A program made the translations under genes and the position numbers. The notes under the pieces were generated by a model. That model saw nothing but the letters and a program-made list of their open reading frames with translations. It ran no database searches and had not been told where the DNA came from. A DNA stretch of 64,000 nt from Eriocheir sinensis. Its lineage: Eukaryota > Arthropoda > Malacostraca > Decapoda > Varunidae. The stretch is from NCBI RefSeq assembly GCF_024679095.1, contig NC_066520.1, positions 12,844,709 to 12,908,708 of the forward strand, in the 5' to 3' direction. How positions within the stretch are numbered: the stretch's first letter is position 1; the number at the start of each line of letters is the position of its first letter. Of the stretch, positions 46,361 through 64,000 are shown one piece after another.

Positions 46361-46415
46361 TTTTTCCACAGGAGAGTGAAGTGATGATGGTGACTCTGGC
46401 AGGATCTCCCTTCCT

Positions 46416-63782
<17,367 letters not shown>

Positions 63783-64000
63783 CTGCAAAAGATACAACAT
63801 TTATAACAGTACGAGGAGCACAAAAATTATGGAAGTTTGTCATGACTCAAGAGTTTTTACAAAACAATTATCTAGGTTTCTGGGAAAAAAAAATAATAAT
63901 CCCAGGATCCTGCACCTTTCCTCTATCATGTGGTGAAACATCTGCAAAAATTAATAATATCAACTAATTGCAGTATTTTTTCTAAATTCCTCCATCACCA

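Overview
The window is animal nuclear DNA from an arthropod. Genes are split into short exons with GT-AG introns, dinucleotide microsatellites are very common, and many decayed transposons are present. A malacostracan crustacean such as a crab, shrimp or crayfish is my best guess from the repeat landscape, but nothing here proves it.

Two host genes were read exon by exon, with every splice phase checked. On the + strand (2386-25371) lies the 3' part of a class 1 transmembrane semaphorin (Sema1a type): most of the sema domain, a PSI module, one membrane span and a short cytoplasmic tail. Its first exons are upstream of base 1. On the - strand (63782 down to 46416) lies the 3' part of a DEAH-box helicase best matched to DHX36/RHAU: helicase motifs III, V and VI, the winged-helix and ratchet region, and the OB-fold and C-terminal tail. 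Its ATPase motifs I and II are beyond base 64000. The two genes converge and are separated by about 21 kb.

The interval between them (25.4-46.4 kb) holds the semaphorin 3' UTR and a CCAAT-rich promoter followed by two candidate 5' exons of an unidentified + strand gene (31.7-34.2 kb). It also holds a complete I/Jockey-type LINE with target-site duplication (36685-43535), whose ORF2 is interrupted by a 1.1-kb TA-flanked inverted-repeat element. Other contents are a long fold-back element, a hAT-type MITE, SINEs and a near-perfect 97-bp palindrome.

Introns of both genes carry further insertions. There are CR1-like LINE remnants, a frameshifted L2/CR1-group LINE, several pogo/Tigger-like MITEs associated with (TA)n tracts, tRNA-derived SINE families, and a 2.1-kb inverted-repeat element with 7-bp duplications carrying a GC-rich broken reading frame. 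The most useful unexplained signals are two candidate alternative exons inside the 10.7-kb semaphorin intron (a 16-codon in-frame microexon and a proline-rich terminal exon with its own poly(A) signal), the orphan promoter, and the cargo-bearing element at 53-55 kb. No rRNA gene, functional tRNA gene, CRISPR array or operon was found.
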